Assembly (NCBI GenBank): GCA_043822385.1
Contig: JBDRBT010000016.1
Location: 1 to 7,760, forward strand
Length of the DNA stretch: 7,760 nucleotides
Direction of reading: 5' to 3'
From: JABWCK01 sp043822385
GTDB lineage: Archaea > Micrarchaeota > Micrarchaeia > Norongarragalinales > Norongarragalinaceae
Positions within the stretch are counted from its first letter, which is position 1. Each line of letters opens with the position of its first letter. A program made the position numbers and the translations under genes. The notes beneath the pieces are model-generated. The model saw only the letters and a program-made list of their open reading frames with translations. It was not told where the DNA came from and made no database searches. Positions 6,253 through 7,760 of the stretch are shown here, in pieces.

Positions 6253-7030
6253 CTTCTTCTTGTTTTTAGTTTTCTCGGCAATGCTTGCAAACGCAGTTAG
6301 CATGAATGCAATCGCGGAAAAAAACGTTTTTAATAAAGGCGAAAATGCTACCGTGCTCGTTACTATTCAAAGCAATGAAGCTGTTGAATTATTTTTGGAA
6401 GCTAATGTTGTTGGTGAAGGCTTGCCTCCTGCACCAAAACGAGTGTTTTTGCAGTTGTCAGCTAATGAAGAAAGAACAATTAGCTTAGTTTTGTTTCAAG
6501 TTGATGACGGTATTCCGCCAGGGAATTACGAAGCGAAACTAAGACTCTTGCAGGACGGGGTTGAGTTAACTGCTAGTCAAGCGAATTTCAGTGTTGAAGG
6601 AACTACGCGACATTTTGCCCTGCAAGTCTTGATTTGCAATGATGCGGAGTGCTCAACGCGGGTTAGTGTACCAATTAAGGGGGATAGCATTTTCCTGAAA
6701 CCAGTTTTGAATCCGCAAACTGAGGGAGTTTTGGTTAACGCGGTTGTAGAAAAGCCTGACGGGAGCGAAGCAAAACTAGTTTTGCCTTCTGAACTACGCT
6801 TGTTGGCGGCAGGAACGTACGAGATTAGCGCTTCAGCTGAAAAAGCTGGTTTTGAAACCGCTTCTTTTTCTTCAGAGTTAATTGTTTTGGAAAAGCCGTT
6901 TGATTTTAATGAGAAAGCAAGCGAAGAACCTAAAACGAGTTCGTTTGATTACGGTTTTATTTTTATTGGTTTGCTAGTTATTGTTTTAATTGTTTTGGTT
7001 TACCTTAAATTAATCAAGAAAAGAGGTTGA
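6239..7030 (+). CDS. Exported beta-sandwich protein with C-terminal membrane anchor
   Basis: A 263-aa type I membrane protein, family not recognised. Residues 1-20 are a signal peptide (NFFLFLVFSAMLANA). Residues about 22-118 look like an Ig/CARDB-type beta-sandwich (FNKGENATVLVTI early, then GIPPGNYEAKLRLL). A second beta domain spans about 122-218, with Cys133 and Cys138 and a closing AAGTYEISASAEKAGFET strand. After a charged, Ser-rich spacer, residues 238-257 form one transmembrane helix followed by LIKKRG, placing the short basic tail in the cytoplasm. Sequons NAT and NFS fit an exterior location. The start codon overlaps the end of the protease-like gene by 14 nt, so the two are translationally coupled. 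It may dock or present the unanchored protease-like protein at the cell surface (inference). Confidence 0.8.
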   Translation: MVSANFFLFLVFSAMLANAVSMNAIAEKNVFNKGENATVLVTIQSNEAVELFLEANVVGEGLPPAPKRVFLQLSANEERTISLVLFQVDDGIPPGNYEAKLRLLQDGVELTASQANFSVEGTTRHFALQVLICNDAECSTRVSVPIKGDSIFLKPVLNPQTEGVLVNAVVEKPDGSEAKLVLPSELRLLAAGTYEISASAEKAGFETASFSSELIVLEKPFDFNEKASEEPKTSSFDYGFIFIGLLVIVLIVLVYLKLIKKRG

Positions 7031-7037
7031 ATTGAAA

Positions 7038-7343
7038 ATGGGTTTTGTTTCAGAGTTTTCGGATTTCTTGAAAAAGTATCAAGTGTTAGGTTTGGCGGTC
7101 GCGTTTATTATTGGCGCTGCTTCAACCAAGCTAGTAACTGCTTTAGTGAATGATTTAGTAATGCCTATTGTAGGATTGCTTGCGGCTAATGGTGATTGGC
7201 GGGCATCTGTTCTGCAAGTAGGACCAATTAATTTCTTGATTGGGGATTTTGTTGGCGCTTTAATTGACTTTTTGATAATTGCGTTCGTAGTCTTTCTCAT
7301 AGTAAAAATAGTAATGAAGGAAGACGCGACAATAAAACGCTGA
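7038..7343 (+). CDS. mscL: Large-conductance mechanosensitive channel (MscL family), short form
   Basis: A 101-aa channel protein that would form a pentameric pore opening under membrane tension to release solutes on hypo-osmotic shock. It follows the MscL layout: amphipathic N-terminal helix (SEFSDFLKKYQ, 5-15), pore-lining TM1 (about 16-46) with VAFIIGAASTKLVTALVNDLVMP, a short external loop (49-66), and TM2 (about 67-92) with a cationic start of the tail (KIVMKED). E. coli MscL has about 136 residues; here the loop is short and the cytoplasmic C-terminal helix bundle is nearly absent, leaving about nine residues. ATG 7038 is preferred; TTG 7032 would add two residues and sits closer to GAGGT (7023-7027). 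It starts 7 nt after the stop of the anchored protein gene and is the last gene of that operon. Confidence 0.9.
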   Translation: MGFVSEFSDFLKKYQVLGLAVAFIIGAASTKLVTALVNDLVMPIVGLLAANGDWRASVLQVGPINFLIGDFVGALIDFLIIAFVVFLIVKIVMKEDATIKR

Positions 7344-7348
7344 AATAA

Positions 7349-7760
7349 TTACTTTAGTATTGTTTCGAAAAAGTTTTTCTCGCTTGCTAGTTCGTAGTTG
7401 CAGTCGAAGTGGTCAAAGTGGTCGTTCCTGAAACCTTCGCCAATTAAAACACCATTAGTTAAATTATCTTTCACGGCGTGAATTTTTTCAAATGAATTCA
7501 CTACGTAAAGCAAGTGGTCTAGAGAATAAACGTTTCTAGGCACAGCTAATCGAACGAAATCGTTTTTAGCTGGCTTCAAAATTTTGCCTTTAACGTCTTT
7601 TTCTGCGTACATTAAGTTGCCTATAGCAACGCTTCTAATGCCGCTTAAAGCGTAAATCAATAACGCTAGCGTGTCTGAACGGTACTCGGTTTCAGGTATT
7701 TGTTTTAAGTATTCTTTAGCGTCAATGTAAACGGCGTGGCCGCCTGGAGGCGATAATACT
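7349..7760 (-). CDS. Tryptophanase / tyrosine phenol-lyase family enzyme, C-terminal part (5' truncated by window edge)
   Basis: A PLP-dependent beta-eliminating lyase that splits an aromatic amino acid (tryptophan to indole, or tyrosine to phenol) into pyruvate and ammonia. The minus-strand frame stays open to the right edge, giving 136 residues rather than starting at the internal TTG near 7660. Family blocks are visible in order: PPGGHAVYIDAKEYL, then SGIRSVAIGNLMY, then DFVRLAVPRNVYSLDHL. The Arg of the VRL-x-VPR block corresponds to the family Arg that holds the substrate carboxylate. The PLP lysine lies upstream, outside the window. The extreme C-terminus (GEGFRNDHFDHFDC) departs from the usual EP-x4-RFFTARF ending. 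Tryptophanase and tyrosine phenol-lyase cannot be told apart from this part. Confidence 0.82.
   Translation of the reverse strand, partial: VLSPPGGHAVYIDAKEYLKQIPETEYRSDTLALLIYALSGIRSVAIGNLMYAEKDVKGKILKPAKNDFVRLAVPRNVYSLDHLLYVVNSFEKIHAVKDNLTNGVLIGEGFRNDHFDHFDCNYELASEKNFFETILK

Noticed and set aside
7349..7660. A 103-aa minus-strand gene starting at TTG near 7660
   Set aside because: The frame continues upstream to the window edge with clear tryptophanase-family sequence, so this is an internal codon of a truncated gene.
1..7760. CRISPR array, insertion sequence or long direct repeats
   Set aside because: None seen by reading; the only repetitive sequence is the low-complexity Pro/Thr coding tracts.

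Overview
The window looks like part of an archaeal chromosome, most likely from a DPANN-type lineage (inference). The evidence for archaea is the C-terminus of a topoisomerase VI A subunit at the left edge, TATA-box-like elements about 27 bp upstream of start codons, Shine-Dalgarno sites matching the archaeal AGGAGGTGAT anti-SD complement, and a tRNA gene without encoded CCA. Small compact genes, short Lys-rich proteins and secreted Pro/Thr-linker proteins suggest DPANN, but the sequence alone cannot fix the phylum.

Left part (1-976). The 3' end of the top6A-like gene is followed after 6 nt by a PPC/DUF296-domain gene, and the two are probably cotranscribed. A tRNA-Asn(GUU) gene with its own TATA-like element follows. 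Then comes a 165-nt AT-rich spacer with no convincing gene.

Middle minus-strand block (978-2833). Read right to left, it holds an AlkD-type DNA alkylation repair protein, a small basic protein of unknown function starting about 10 nt behind it, and a lipoprotein with its own SD and TATA-like box. The lipoprotein carries a Pro/Thr stalk and a Cys-rich motif.

Right plus-strand block (2887-7343). This is a tightly packed three-gene operon. It encodes a very large exported protein (about 1,120 aa) with beta-sandwich domains, a Pro/Thr linker and a C-terminal gingipain/caspase-like (peptidase family C25-like) region with a visible His/Cys dyad. The second gene, overlapping the first, encodes an exported beta-rich protein with a C-terminal membrane anchor. 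The third encodes a short MscL-type mechanosensitive channel. A single near-symmetrical AT box between this operon and the AlkD gene sits 27 bp from both proposed starts and may serve both directions.

Right edge (7349-7760, minus). The C-terminal third of a tryptophanase/tyrosine phenol-lyase family PLP enzyme converges on mscL with only 5 nt between the stop codons.

The most notable content is the exported protease-like operon: a clan CD cysteine peptidase candidate paired with a membrane-anchored partner and a mechanosensitive channel, in an apparent small-genome archaeon.
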